A stretch of DNA of 64,000 nucleotides from the NCBI GenBank assembly GCA_014529385.2, contig CM043954.1, forward strand, positions 5,025,306 through 5,089,305, read 5' to 3'. The position numbers were made by a program, and so were the translations under genes. Below, piece after piece: positions 10,799 to 21,961 of the stretch (positions are counted from its first letter, which is position 1; every line of letters starts with the position of its first letter). Under the pieces are notes generated by a model that was not told the origin of the DNA, searched no databases, and was given only the letters and a program-made list of their open reading frames with translations. Source of the DNA: Adiantum capillus-veneris. Its lineage: Eukaryota > Streptophyta > Polypodiopsida > Polypodiales > Pteridaceae.

Positions 10799-11555
10799 GT
10801 TTTATTCTAGGCAAGAGGGGTGGGTCATGGACCATTGCTTTTTTTATCATGCCCATGCAATCTTTGAGAAGAAGGGAGTTGGAGGCTGGCATGGCCGCCT
10901 GCTAAGCGGAAAAAAAAAACACACTCAAGGATCATGTGCAGGAGACCTTGGCCGGGAGAGAACCATAGGATCGACCATGGCAAAAAGGGGGGAGGTTAGG
11001 ATGGTTGGGGTCGCGCTGGCCTGTTGAGGCGAACCGGACACAGGGACGAGCACCCCCAAGCAACGCCGGTCCTGTTATCTCTCTCCCCTGCTTGTTCTCG
11101 CCACCGATAGAGCTCGCTGCAGTCCTTTCTTTTTTCACACGACGGGCACCCAAAATCCTTAGGATTATTGGACAACAAGATTTTTGGAAGCTTAAGGGTG
11201 GGTACCCACAATCGGGTTTTTCCCCTTTTCTTGTGAGTGGTTGAACTTGTTCCCCAGATACCATACGTTCTTGGCAACGTCATGTGGTTGCAGAGCTGCA
11301 ACTATTTGCAAAGCACAGTAAATTCCAATTGTTCTCTTAGTACCCATCATCAATAGTTGCTTTGAAACCTTCCGCCGACTGCGAAAAATCTAATCGGTAC
11401 CCTTGAACGAGTGAATTTACAGTTTACTAAAGCTTGGACTACCAACAAAATTGCCGGTCCCTTCAAGCTTGGAGGACAACCGCAATAAGCATGGCTAATT
11501 ACTGGTTGCGGTACATCCTACATCTACGGGATTCTTTCGACTTCAGATATTTTTC
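10799..11555 (+). other. Leader of gypsy element 1, no gene
   Basis: About 750 bp between the PBS and the first gag ATG. Short ORFs on both strands show no domain. It is consistent with an untranslated leader. Confidence 0.5.
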
Positions 11556-12836
11556 TTGCTATTCCTTCCACTGCACTATGTCACCATGGATTCAGATATC
11601 AATATGAATTTTGATTTTGAGCATCATACACCTGATCCTGCCCGTGCTGGCTTGCGACCGAATGCTCTCACGGAGAGTGCCCACGATGCTACGGCGGGTG
11701 ATGACGCATATGAATTGCTTGATATTCAAGAATTTCGTGCACTTCAGACACGCATATTAGTCATGGAAGAAAATTTTGCATCTTTAAATGAAAACGTCAC
11801 TAAATTATCTACATTAGTGATACAACTTGCGCAGCAATAGGCCAAGGTCCCTATTGCCACATTCATGCATGAGAAAATTGCTACTCAAGGGCAAGGCCCT
11901 TCTGATCATGGACAAGGTCCATCTCCAGATACTTTGCACACTCTCACTCCAAAGGAGGTGGATGAGTTGTTGAAAAATACCAAACCACCGACTTTTAAGG
12001 GAGAAGACCGAGATTGCAATAAGGATACGGTCAATATCTTTCTCCGCGGATGGAATTCACGCCTTATGGTGTACTCCGGATACAGTCAGAGCACTACAAA
12101 CAAGCTTAACTCTAGAAGGCAAGGCCTACAAGTGGTGGATGTCTCTCAAGGAGAAGAATATCATACCACAGAGTTGGGCAGCCTTTGGGGCTACATTTTG
12201 CAAAGAATTTTTTCCTACAAATGAGGCAGATCGGAATTGGACAGCTTGGAACACGTGTTCCATGCGCCAATACCCATCATTACTTGAATATATATCTCAC
12301 TATTGGGATTTTATCCTCAAGTTGGAAGGACTAGACACCTTTCAGCAAGTACGTGGATTTATCCGCGGTCTGACGCCAGAGCTTAAGAAGCAGGTCAAGT
12401 CTCAAGACACTAAAACACTTGAGGAAGCCATAGTGAAAGCACACATTCATGATGATCCAGATGAAAAGAAATCACATCATAATCATGTCCCTGCTGATAC
12501 ACATGGTAATACACGCACACAATATGGGCACAATAAACAAAAATTTATAGTAGCCAATTCTGAAGCAGCTAAAAACCCAAGGGGTCTAGAGGTCCTCTCT
12601 CTCCTGAGGATTTTGATAAGGCTAAAAAAGAGAAATTATTTTTTCAATGCTTGGGAAGCGGTCATGGCAAAAAAGATTGTCCCAAGGGGAAATCTGTTGC
12701 TCATGGCAAGGAGAAAGTAGTACACACGGTGCAACTGTTGCCTCTTGAGTCTTCCTCACGATTCTCTACAGTGGAAGTAACACACACCGAGGTGGTGCAT
12801 GAATGCTGTCTCACAACTTCCATGTGGCAATAGACC
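11556..12836 (+). pseudogene. Gypsy element 1 gag
   Basis: Capsid precursor of a Ty3/gypsy element. The ATG at 11586 ('accATGgattcagat') is the likely start. A coiled-coil-like stretch ('LQTRILVMEENFASLNENV') precedes a TAG at 11838-11840 in a Gln run; the frame continues afterwards. After a frameshift near 12100, a retrotrans_gag domain follows: 'LEGKAYKWWMSLKEKNI', 'FGATFCKEFFPTNEADRNW' and 'FIRGLTPELKKQVKSQDTKT'. A frameshift near 12590 leads to a zinc-knuckle remnant 'FFQCLGSGHGKKDCP', in which the first Cys appears to be Phe. These lesions make it non-functional. Confidence 0.85.
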
Positions 12837-12860
12837 TTCGAACCACATGAATTAGTACGT

Positions 12861-13531
12861 ATGCATGGATCTCTGCAAGGGCACAAGGTGTGCATCTTGG
12901 TAGATGCCGGTGCTACTCACAATTTCATCAATTATGGATTGGTGAGAAAACTCAAATTGCCTCAATTTTTGAGTACCCACCGTTACAAGGTAGCAATGAT
13001 GAATGGATATGATGCTAAAGTCTGGGATACTCAAGTCCGAGTTGTACCGTTGGAAGTACATGGCTACTCCACATCCTTGGATTTTTAGGTTATGAACATG
13101 GAAGGGCAGACGTGGTCCTTGGTAGGGAATGGTTGCATAGCCTAGGACCATCACTGAAGCGTAGCTATGAGCACAACAGCTTGATGTTTGAATCCCATAG
13201 TGCACATGCGTTGTTGTTAGGAGAGAAGGATGTACCTTCTTCACCACCACTGATATGTACAACTGAGCTTATGCAGCTTGTTTCTGATAATGAAATAGAT
13301 CAAGTTTTATTGTGTTACTCATTGTCTCATTTTCTCTCTAACGTTGAATCTGTTGAACATTCCTCAACGCTGCATGCTTCTCTCTCATCTCTTCCACCAA
13401 TGGCTATTTCCCAACAAGCAAAGGTTGCTAGTGATTTAAAAAAATTATTAAAGGAATTTCACAATGTTTTTCCTAATGGTTTGCCACCAGGAGTACCACT
13501 GACACTGCACCGATGTGGTTGCAGGCAGTAA
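12861..13531 (+). pseudogene. Gypsy element 1 aspartic protease and linker
   Basis: Pepsin-like retroviral-type protease. 'CILVDAGATHNFINYGLV' (from about 12893) is the active-site region, with DAG in place of the usual DTG or DSG. A stop at 13087 and a frame change near 13090 lead to 'VVLGREWLHSLGP', the conserved downstream motif. 'FHNVFPNGLPPGVPL' (about 13457-13500) is the start of the RT region, and a further frameshift follows at about 13505. Confidence 0.8.
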
Positions 13532-14752
13532 ACCTATTAGTAAACCACCCTACCGCATGAGTTACTCTGAAGCTGCTGAGGTGGAACGTCAACTTGCTAA
13601 CTATCTTAACAGAGTGTTTATTCAACCCAGTTCTTGACCATGGGCTTCTTCTATCCTATTAGTCTTCTCCTATCCTATTAGTGAAGAAAATGACGGCAGT
13701 ATTCACATGTGTGTAGACTACCGTGGCTTAAATGTGTTTACTATTAAGAACAAGTACCCATTGCCATGCGTGGAAGAGTTGTTCGACAAGGTCACTCATG
13801 CTCGTATTTTTACAAAAAAAGACTTGTGTCAGGTTATCACCAAGTACTTATTTGACTTGCTAATATACCCAAAACTGCATTCCAAACAAGGTTTGGACAC
13901 TACGAGTTTTCGGTTATGCCTTTTGGGTTAACCAATGCGCCTGCAACATTCATGACACTTATGGCTAGTGTCTTGAGACCGTACTTGGGCAAATTTGTCA
14001 TCGTTTTTCTCGATGACATTCTAGTATACACTGCTTCTGAAGAAGAACACTTACAACATCCGAGGCAGGTGTTCAAATTGTTATGAACAAATCAATTATA
14101 TGCCAAGGAATCTAAGCGTGATTTTTTGAAGGAAGAAATTCACTACCTTGGGCATGTTATTTCAGCTATTGGGCTACATATGGATCAATCCAAAGTGGAT
14201 ACAATTCGGCAGTGGCCTTCTCCTAGAAATCTGGAAGAGCTACATACTTTTTTAGGATTTGCAAGTTTTTATCGAAGGTTCATTAAAAACTACGCTAATA
14301 TTGTTGTTCCCATGATGAGCCAACTGAAAGGCAAAGGTAAAGCTTTTCAGTGGGGACCCGCTCAACACCATAGTTTTGATACGCTCAAGGATGCATTATC
14401 TACAACTCCAATACTAGCTATTGAAGATACTTTGAAACCATTCGTTTTGGAAACGGATGCCAATGATCGTGCTATTGGAGCAGCCTTGTTACAAGGCGGG
14501 CGGCCAATTGCATTTGAAAGCAAGAAGCTTGATGCAGCACAACAAAACTACTCTGCTTATGAACGAAAACTCTATGCAATAGTGTCTCCCTTGAAAACAT
14601 GGAGAAATTATTTGTATGGTGCTCGGTTTGAGATTGTGTTTGACCATGAAAGAATCAGATGGTTTACACAACAAATTGATTTGAAGGATCGGAAAGCCAG
14701 GTGGGCTGAGATTCTTCAAGAATATGACGCCAAGCTTCGATATTGTAAATGA
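13532..14752 (+). pseudogene. Gypsy element 1 reverse transcriptase and RNase H
   Basis: RT blocks are clear although spread over frames: 'MCVDYRGLNVFTIKNKYPLP' (13707), a damaged palm region to 13930, then '[14 protein letters not shown]' and the catalytic '[13 protein letters not shown]' (about 13990-14030). The 208-codon ORF at 14126-14752 covers 'YLGHVIS', the thumb/connection 'FLGFASFYRRFIKNY' and RNase H ('FVLETDANDRAIGAALLQGG' and 'QQNYSAYERKLYAIV'). A short insertion/duplication ('ctatcctattagt' twice, 13648-13682) damages the N-terminal RT. The stop at 14750 (TGA) is in frame with the next ORF. Confidence 0.85.
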
Positions 14753-14761
14753 CGATACAAT

Positions 14762-15367
14762 GTGGTGGCTGACGCTCTTAGTCGTATGCCAGAGATCAGT
14801 TATCTCTTGTTCAAGGAACTTCGTAGTGAATTTTTGGATTCTCTAAAGTGCAAATATGAGCAAGATGATGTATATTCCAAAGTGTGGAGCCATGTACAGA
14901 TGAGGAATCCTTCTCACTCCAATGATGGTAGTGTAATGTTAACCTCCACACACAGTTCTCCTTTGTCGAGTGATGAACTACAACGATGGAAGCATTTCAA
15001 CATCAACAATGGGTACCTACTCCATAAGGGGAGAGTTTGTGTATTGACGGACACAAACATTTGGCACCAAATTCTTTATGAATGTCATGATAGTCCAAGT
15101 GCAGGGCACCCGGGTATTAGAAAGACTTATGCTCTTGTACAACGACAGTTTTATTGGCCACGTTTACATGGCTTTGTTCAAGATTATGTCTTGCAGTGCC
15201 AAAAATGTCAGGTTAACAAAGCAGAACACCTAGAAGCAGGAGGACTCTTACATCCTTTGGAGATTCCCAGTGGTAAATGGGAAAGTATCTCTATGGATTT
15301 TATTATGGAATTACCAACCACTATACGAGGTCATGACTCACGGAGTCCTCTAAGCTATGCCATGTAG
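14762..15367 (+). pseudogene. Gypsy element 1 RNase H end and truncated integrase
   Basis: Begins with 'VVADALSRM', the RNase H/integrase junction motif, in the frame of the previous ORF. The HHCC zinc-binding domain is present: 'ECHDSPSAGHPGIRKTY', 'FYWPRL' and 'CQKCQVNK'. The integrase core begins with 'WESISMDFIMELPTTIRGHDS', which includes the first catalytic Asp, but is then cut off near 15345. The remaining two acidic residues and any chromodomain are missing, so the element is 3'-truncated. Confidence 0.85.
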
Positions 15368-15474
15368 CTATGCACTTTTAAAAGCCCACCAGGAAATGAT
15401 GGTCTAGCCTACATGCAAATGATGAAGCTCCATGAACATGGAAAGCTTTAAGCGCTTCCACTCTGAAGTAGTTT

Positions 15475-16238
15475 TTGGCTACCGATGCCAAAGACAAAGT
15501 ACTCACCGAATGGAGAAGCTTGAAGCTCTCTCCCTACGAATACATTCATAAGTATGTAGAAAAGTTTTGGGACTTACATCTCAAAGCCACTATCTTCAAA
15601 AAGAAGGATTTTGGAGAGAAAAAACAACAATTTTGTGCGGGCTTAACTGAAGAAATGGTGGAGTATGTTAACTCCCAAAGGCCACGCACCATATGTGCAG
15701 TCATACACCATACTATGGTGGCTTCACAAATCAATTTCCAAACAGGGGCTAAGAGAAATCTTAAGCCCACAAAAAACAAGGATTCCAATGAGCCTAACAA
15801 TGTCCAAAAGTCTCCTAAGGGCAATTCCAATAACAACAAAGCTTAGTAGAAGGGAGTTTACAAAGGCAAAAACAAACTTTCTGTTGAAGAGCTTGAGCGT
15901 TATCGCAAGGATAACCATTGTTTCAAATGCGGTGAGCAAGGGCATGTGTACCGCGCTTGTCCCCAAAAGAACACCCACCATGAGCCTCCTAGAGCTACCT
16001 TGGTCAAAATCCAAGAAGAGGAAGCTCAACACAAAGGATATCCTCTATGCCATTCTTGGGGAAAGGTAAGAGAATATGCTGCTTTTATTCTCTTTGACCC
16101 TGGTTCTAATCACAATTTCATATCCACAGAGTTTGCCACCAAGCTAGGCATCCAAGCCTATGAGATGGGAGATGTCCTACCCACAGATGGTGCTTTCAAG
16201 GGGCAAAAATCTTTAGTCACTCCCTTAATTGGGAAATT
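15475..16238 (+). pseudogene. Gypsy element 2 gag and N-terminal protease
   Basis: A second gypsy element begins mid-gag: 'VLTEWRSLKLSPYEYIHKYV' and 'FCAGLTEEMVEYVNSQRP' belong to a retrotrans_gag domain. Two adjacent TAG codons (15844-15849) interrupt a frame that continues through a CCHC knuckle, 'CFKCGEQGHVYRACP' (about 15919-15963), to the protease active site 'AAFILFDPGSNHNFISTEFA' (DPG instead of DSG/DTG). Reading stops at 16238 because a copia element is inserted. The frame resumes at 21962 with the expected next residues, so both halves are one gene. Confidence 0.85.
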
Positions 16239-16545
16239 TGTAAGGGATGATAGCAATGGGCTCAAGTTGGTTTGAAGGTGAAGGCAGCCATAGCTCAGAC
16301 AGTTAGAGAGAGCAGAATATACACACTTATAAAAAGTGGATTCAATACACAAAAGCTAGTAATACTTTTAGCATAGTGTCGGGCTTTATTTATGCACAAA
16401 GTTGGAGTGGCTATCCGGCTAATACCTCTCCATGTGGCCCTTCCTAGAAGCTTACAACTTGTAGGACAAATGCCAATAGATAATATTATGCACATGTAGA
16501 GGTGTTTCCCATAGTAGGGGGAAGAAGGACATGCCTATCTCAACA
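16239..16545 (-). repeat. 3' LTR of gag-only copia element
   Basis: Plus-strand ends TGTAAGGG...TCAACA give a TG...CA LTR of 307 bp. It aligns with 21675-21961 over nearly its full length with scattered substitutions. The adjacent sequence at 16546 is the polypurine tract on the minus strand. Confidence 0.85.
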
Positions 16546-16560
16546 ATCTTCCCCTTAGGC
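16546..16560 (-). promoter_or_regulatory. Polypurine tract of gag-only copia element
   Basis: The minus strand reads 'cctaaggggaagat' immediately before the LTR's TGTTGAG start, the classic position and composition for plus-strand primer formation in copia elements. Confidence 0.7.
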
Positions 16561-16685
16561 ATGGACTATACTGAATGAAGATGAATCCAAACCTAAAGCC
16601 ACACAGACTAAGTAGTCTCATCACATGGTGTCACATAGACTAATAAGTTATCCCCTTAAACAAAGAAGGTGGAAGACCATCCATT

Positions 16686-17627
16686 TTATAGTACATTAGT
16701 ATACTCGAAAAAGTAGTTGGGGGCGGCACACACATGGAGACAATTCTTTCCTTGTTGAGCTATATCTCCGTCCTCTTCTTCTCCAAGATTGACTCTACTT
16801 TTGTCTCTATTGTTGCTTCCTTGGCACTTTGATGGTGGATGGCCTTTGATGCCGCAATTGTTACAATACTTGTTCTTGTAGCAGTCCTTGGAGAAGAGTC
16901 TAGGCTTGCCACACTCATAACACTTCTTGTTATTTAATCTAGGTGATGATGATGACGCCCTAGATGGTGATGTAAAATAAGCTCCTCCCACTGATTCAAA
17001 TTTCTTCTTATTTTTCTTTTCTTCTTCATGTATTTCCCTTGTAACATATTATAGAGAAGGTATGGGTTCCTTTTTCTCTACGACTGTTATATGTTGTCAA
17101 AACTTTCAAGTAGAGCACTCAAGAGCACAACGACTTGATTTCTTCCGGAACTTGGCACTGAATGTAAGTGAGTTGCGTTATTATGCTTATTTGTCTGTTA
17201 ATCAGGCTTGAAACATCCTCCTCTTGAAGCATAGTAATTTTGTAAAGATTTTTCTTTAAGCTAATCTTACTTTGATTTTGTTTAGCACCAAAATTATGTT
17301 CCAAAATATCCCATGCTTGGATTGCAGTGGTACAACTATCTGTAAAATGCACATAATTATCATGGAGTGATGTTGATAATTATGCTAAGTGCTTGTTCAT
17401 CTTTAGCTTGTGCTTGTGCGATTTGGGCCCTGGTGAGAGTGCCTTCAGCAAAAGTGGATGGTTCTCTTATTCTTGGTTTTACAACAGACCATAGTTTCTT
17501 TTTCATAAGGTATCCTCGTAGTTTGGTCTGCCAAGTGTGGAAACCATCTCCATTGAATTTTTCAATCCCCTTCTCTCCTATGATGCAAAGTGGTTCCAAA
17601 CGCAGAGGGTCTCGGCCTTACCAATAG
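16686..17627 (-). pseudogene. Copia gag (gag-only element)
   Basis: On the minus strand three frame-shifted pieces form one copia Gag. The N-terminal piece (17599-17360) reads 'IEKFNGDGFHTWQTKLRGYL', the typical 'F.G.NF..W...M...L' opening of copia Gag. The middle piece (17352-17119) includes 'AWDILEHNFGAKQNQSKISL', the UBN2-type region. The C-terminal piece (16991-16686) has two knuckle-like motifs, 'CYECGKPRLFSKDCYK' and 'YCNNCGIKGHPPSKCQG'. Frame changes lie near 17355 and 17100. Stop and PPT follow within 130 bp, so pol is absent, not merely decayed. Confidence 0.8.
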
Positions 17628-17639
17628 AGATACTATCTC

Positions 17640-18880
17640 TATGGCAGTGTCTTGCCCTTTACAGAAGGTAATATGAATGCAGGATTATGCCTAATTTGTG
17701 AAGTCACTCTTTGCAAATAGGATTTGCAAAGTTCCTCTTCACAAAAAAAGAAGGTTTAGCCTTGAAGTCGAAGCTTTTAGATGCACGTACTTTGAGAATT
17801 AGACTTTGAAATTTTTGAATGCTTGATGCAAGACTCTGCAATTTGTAGGCGGGTCTAAGAGTGACTTGCTATCAAGTTTGCGGGTTGAACACGAGGTCGA
17901 CTATGTTGACTACAAGGGTGGGGATACTGGTTGTGTTATGTTGAGGTGTAAGGTCTCCACCTTTCTAGGTGTCGGGAATTAACTCAAGCTTTAGGAGAAA
18001 GCATTGATTAGGCAATCGGGTAAAAAACCTATCTCAAAAGCAATAAAAAATGGTATTTTTGGAATCTTAAGCACAGCAAACCCCGGGCTAGAAATTTTCA
18101 GAATTGAATTCCGATAAAAACTGACATAGTTATGGCCCCTAGAAGTTTACACTGTGAATTGAGTAAATTAAATAAAACTGCAAGGTTTTAGTAATCATTA
18201 CTGCAAAAGACTTTTATCCTAATGTTCCTAGATATTTACAGAAATTGCAGATATTTCCAAAATTAATCATTAAAAGTCAAAAAAATAGCAGAAAATCGAT
18301 TTTGTGTATGTGAGGGGCTGTGTAGGGCAGTAATGAACTTGCCCAGGTTGAAATTAGCAGCAAGGGGCGCTTGTGGAGCTGTAGGGCTGCCTTGAGATGC
18401 AAGTTACTGCCATTTTCAGCCTATGAGTGCCCAAAAACCTATAAATAAGACCCCTTGCTTCACATTTTGAACAGACTCGGAGTCCTGGCAAATTCTCTCT
18501 CATCTAGAGGGATCTCTACTCAGAAATCACTAGACAACAAAGCTCTCGTTAGTTAATCAACGGTAATTAGCACTAAATTTTTTAATTAGCAGAATTATGC
18601 TAATCTATTTATATTTTCTTAATTAATCCAATTAATTAAGAAGATTAAACTTACTTATACTCTAAAATTATCTCTTAATTATTAATTCTCTGTTGATTAT
18701 TGAGATTAAGCTTAGGGATACTAATTTAATTAATTATTATATTATATTAGGACTAAAATTACTCATTTTAATCATAAATTAATGATAATTATACTAATTA
18801 AACTTAGATCAAGATGAGATATTTATCAAAGCTGTGTTAAACTATCAATTTGCTAATAAAATTTATCTCTTGATTTTTTG
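17640..18880. other. Leader of gag-only copia element, no gene
   Basis: No coding sequence. A plus-strand TATA-like 'cctataaataagacccc' near 18437, followed by 'cacattttgaacagac', resembles an LTR promoter and could mark a buried solo LTR in the opposite orientation, but I cannot find TG...CA ends with a matching target duplication. Confidence 0.4.
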
Positions 18881-18884
18881 AGTA

Positions 18885-20460
18885 ATTTTTGTAATTATTT
18901 AAGCAGAATTATATTGTTTTTAAGAAAAAGTAAAGGGGAAAATAATCAAATTAATCCAAGAAGATTTGAGATAATTATCAGAGGTAGAATGCATCTTAAG
19001 AAACTCGTGATAATTATCTTAACTACAAATATTAGTTTAACTAATTTTTTGAAAAGAAAAACACTATTTTTAAGGGAAAATAACAAGGGGAAAATAGCAA
19101 ATTAATTCAAAAAAAATTAAGATAATTATCACAGGTAAAACACATCTTAAGAAACCCATGATAATTATCTTAACTACAAATAATTAGCTTAACTAATTAT
19201 CTCAGCAAAAAAACACTGTTTTAAAGAGAAAATAAAAGGGAGAAAATAGAAAACTAATGCAAAAAGCTTTGAGATAATTATCAGAGGTAAAAATAATTTT
19301 AAAAAACGGGTGATAATTATCTTAACCACAGATAATTATTTTAACTAATTATCTCAGCAGAAAAACATTGTTTTTAAGAAAAAAATAAAGAAAAAAAATA
19401 GAAAATTATATTAAAAAGGTTTAAGATAATTTAAAAACGTAAAATACATCTTAGGAAACCCATGATAATTATCTTAACCACATATAAATAGTTTAGCTAA
19501 TTATCTTAGTAGAAAAACACTGTTTTTAAGGGAAAATTAAAGGGAGAAAATAGCAAATTAGATCAAAAAGCTTTGGGATAATTTTCAAAATAAAATACAT
19601 CTTGGGGATCCCGTGATAATTATCTTAACCACAGATAATTAATTTAGCTAATTATCTTAGTAGAAAAACACTATTTTTAAGGGAAAAGTAAAGGGAGAAA
19701 TTAGCAAATTGGACTAAAAATCTTTGAGATAATTCTTAGGGTTAAAAATTATCTAAAGAAATCGGTGATAATTAGATTAACTACAGATAATTAGTTTAAC
19801 TAATTATCTTAGTAGAAAAATACTCTTTTTAAGGGAAAATAAAAGGGAGAAATTAGTAAATCATGTTATACGATTACATGCTATTTATCAAAGTTAGATT
19901 ACATGATAAAAAGGTCGTGATAATTATGTCAAGACTAGAAAATTAGTGTAAATATTTATTTGAGTCAAATTATAATAATTTTAAATAAAAAGTAAAGGGG
20001 GAAAGTAGTAAATCATGTTATATGATTACATGCTATTTATCAGAGTTATAATGCATGATAAAAAGTCCGTGATAATTATGTCAAGGCTAGAAAATTATTG
20101 TAGATATTTATTTGAGTCAAATTATACTAATCTTAGATAAAAAGTAAAGGGAGAGATTAGTAAATCATGTTAAATGATTACATACTATTTATTAGAGTTA
20201 GATTACATGATCAAGAGGCCGTGAAAATTATGTCAAGGTTAGAAAATTAGTATAGATATTTATCTAAGTCAAACTATACTAATTTTAGCTAAAACGAAAA
20301 GGGGAAAATTAGTAAATCATGTTATATAACTACATGCTATTTATCAGAGTTATACTACATGATAAAATAGCCGTGATAATTATGTCAAGGTTAGAAAATT
20401 AGTGTGGATATTTATCTCAGTCAAATTATACTAATTTTACCTGAAAATTAAAGATTAAAA
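18885..20460 (+). repeat. Tandem array, about 11 units of about 150 bp
   Basis: Two related unit types follow each other. Type A (about seven units, 18885-19857) is marked by 'taactaattatct(c/t)ag(c/t)agaaaaacact' recurring near 19035, 19190, 19339, 19490, 19640 and 19793. Type B (about four units) is marked by 'agtaaatcatgttata' near 19857, 20010, 20163 and 20310. Both share 'aaagggagaaaatag' and '(c)gtgataattat'. Type A units usually hold the 10-bp palindrome GATAATTATC twice, about 39 bp apart, with at least eight exact copies in total. The array is very A/T-rich. Confidence 0.85.
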
Positions 20461-21660
20461 TTAGATAATTAAGTTGGAAAACTAAAAAACAATTACTAGA
20501 GATAAAAAATACCCTTATTTACTTGTGATAATTATACCATAGTTAATTAGTGAGTTTAGAAAATTATAATTGAGCAAAATTTCTATTTTTAGTAAAAAAT
20601 TAATTAAAATAAATAGACTTTGCGGTCAAAAATTTTGACCTGTCAAGGATCCCATTCTGATCTTGGTATTGGCGGGTTGGGGATCTCACATGAGGCAGTT
20701 GAGATTGGACAAGCTGTGCGTGGGTAAGTGCTTATTTATCATAAAAGGTTACAAAGCATAAAAAAAGAAAGCTTGCAAAATCTGTCGATTGCCGAAAACA
20801 AGCAAAAGCCATCCAAAGGGCAATGCGAGTAGCGTGGAGCTATTCAGTGAGAGCAGAAACTGCAAGAGGGGGCGCCTTCATGCCATGATTGCATCTGCGA
20901 GGTCAGATTGGAAGAAAAAGTTGTCGATTAACAGCTTTTGTGTGTGTGTGTGTGTGTGTGTGCATGCAAATAACGCTGCAGTAGAGCTTTGAATTTCATT
21001 GAGTGAGGCTAGCGTTGCAGTTTGTGTGTGTAAAGCAATCATCTCTTGCTCAATTCGGCCTGCCCCAATGAAGTAGCACTTCCAATCTGCTCCAATCTCC
21101 AAGCTTCAATTCGATTTGTGTGCTCTCTCAGCTCGGTCTTGCTACCCACTATCTATTGAAATTGAGTGTGTGTGTGTGTGTGTGTGTGTGTGTAACCACC
21201 ACACAAGCGACTCCCTCCAGGCTTCATTCTGCAGCTCTCTGCTCGACCAAGTGCGACAAAATTTACTTGCTATGAGACCTTGCTCTCAAGCTCTCAAAGC
21301 TTTTTTTTCTCTGCTTAGCTTTTGATTCGATACTACTTTGAAGCTCCTTGCTTGGTTCTGTATTACCCGACTGCAATTCGGTGCCAATTTGCTGCAGGAT
21401 GCCTTCAAGCTCACATACCCGACTCTCTGCAAATCCACCCCAAGCTCTAAAGATTCCTATGGAAGTAGTCAATGATGCTGACAAGCGCAGCCTATGATTT
21501 AACGAGTGGCAAACTACTTCAATTATCCAAATAGGATATTGTATTTGTGGTCGAGCTGCATGCATCGGTGGATGATCGTTGATTAGGGGATGTAGGGAGG
21601 GGTGTTTTCTTTTTGCTGTGATTGTGTGTGGGATTGCTAATCTAATGGCGGTGCTAATCA
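20461..21660. other. Leader of gag-only copia element with TG repeats
   Basis: Contains (TG)n at about 20938-20961 and 21166-21193. A minus-strand ORF (21673-21263, 136 codons) begins at the PBS and runs through the proximal leader. It has no recognisable domain, so I regard it as leader sequence rather than a gene. Confidence 0.5.
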
Positions 21661-21672
21661 TCTCTGATACCA
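21661..21672 (-). promoter_or_regulatory. Primer binding site of gag-only copia element (tRNA-iMet)
   Basis: Plus-strand 'tctctgatacca' is the complement of TGGTATCAGAGA, next to the LTR edge at 21675. It sets the element's direction as minus. Confidence 0.85.
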
Positions 21673-21674
21673 AG

Positions 21675-21961
21675 TATAAGGGATGATGGCAATGGGCTCA
21701 AGGTGGTTTGAAGGTGAAGGCAGACATAGCTCAGACAGTTAGAGAGAGAAGAATACACACACTTATAAAAAGTGGACTCAATACACAAAAGCTAGTAATA
21801 CTTTTAGCATAGTGCTGGGCTTTATTTATGCACAAAGCTGGAGTGGCTATCCGGCTGATAACTCTTCATGTAGCCCTTCTTAGAAGCTTAAAACTTGTAG
21901 GACAAATGCCAATAGCAAATGGTATGCACATGTAGATGTGTTTCCCACAATAGGAGCAAGA
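21675..21961 (-). repeat. 5' LTR of gag-only copia element
   Basis: Matches 16239-16545. Its inner end is TATAAGGG, where the other copy has TGTAAGGG. Its outer end lacks about 20 bp ('aggacatgcctatctcaaca') present in the other copy, yet the AAATT target duplication is still next to it. A small deletion between A-rich ends explains this. Confidence 0.8.

Larger units (their letters stand above)
16239..21961 (-). mobile_element. Complete copia-type element with gag but no pol, nested in gypsy 2
   Basis: Bounded by two direct LTR copies (16239-16545 and 21675-21961) and by a 5-bp target duplication AAATT (16234-16238 and 21962-21966). On the minus strand the order is 5' LTR, tRNA-Met PBS, a roughly 4-kb leader carrying a tandem array, gag, polypurine tract, 3' LTR. 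There is no space or sequence for protease, integrase or RT. Gag-only LTR elements of this kind are known in plants as TR-GAG elements and must be mobilised in trans. The host gypsy protease reads through once the element is removed. Further nested DNA inside the leader is possible. Confidence 0.8.

Noticed and set aside
18885-20460. Tandem array considered as a CRISPR or centromeric satellite
   Set aside because: Units are full-length repeats with no unique spacers, so not CRISPR. The array sits inside one retroelement with only about 11 units, so centromeric function is unsupported.
17930-20660. A possible plus-strand solo LTR (TATA at 18437, PBS-like 'ttggtattggcgggttgggga' near 20664)
   Set aside because: No TG...CA boundaries with matching target duplications could be found, so I left it as a note in the leader entry.
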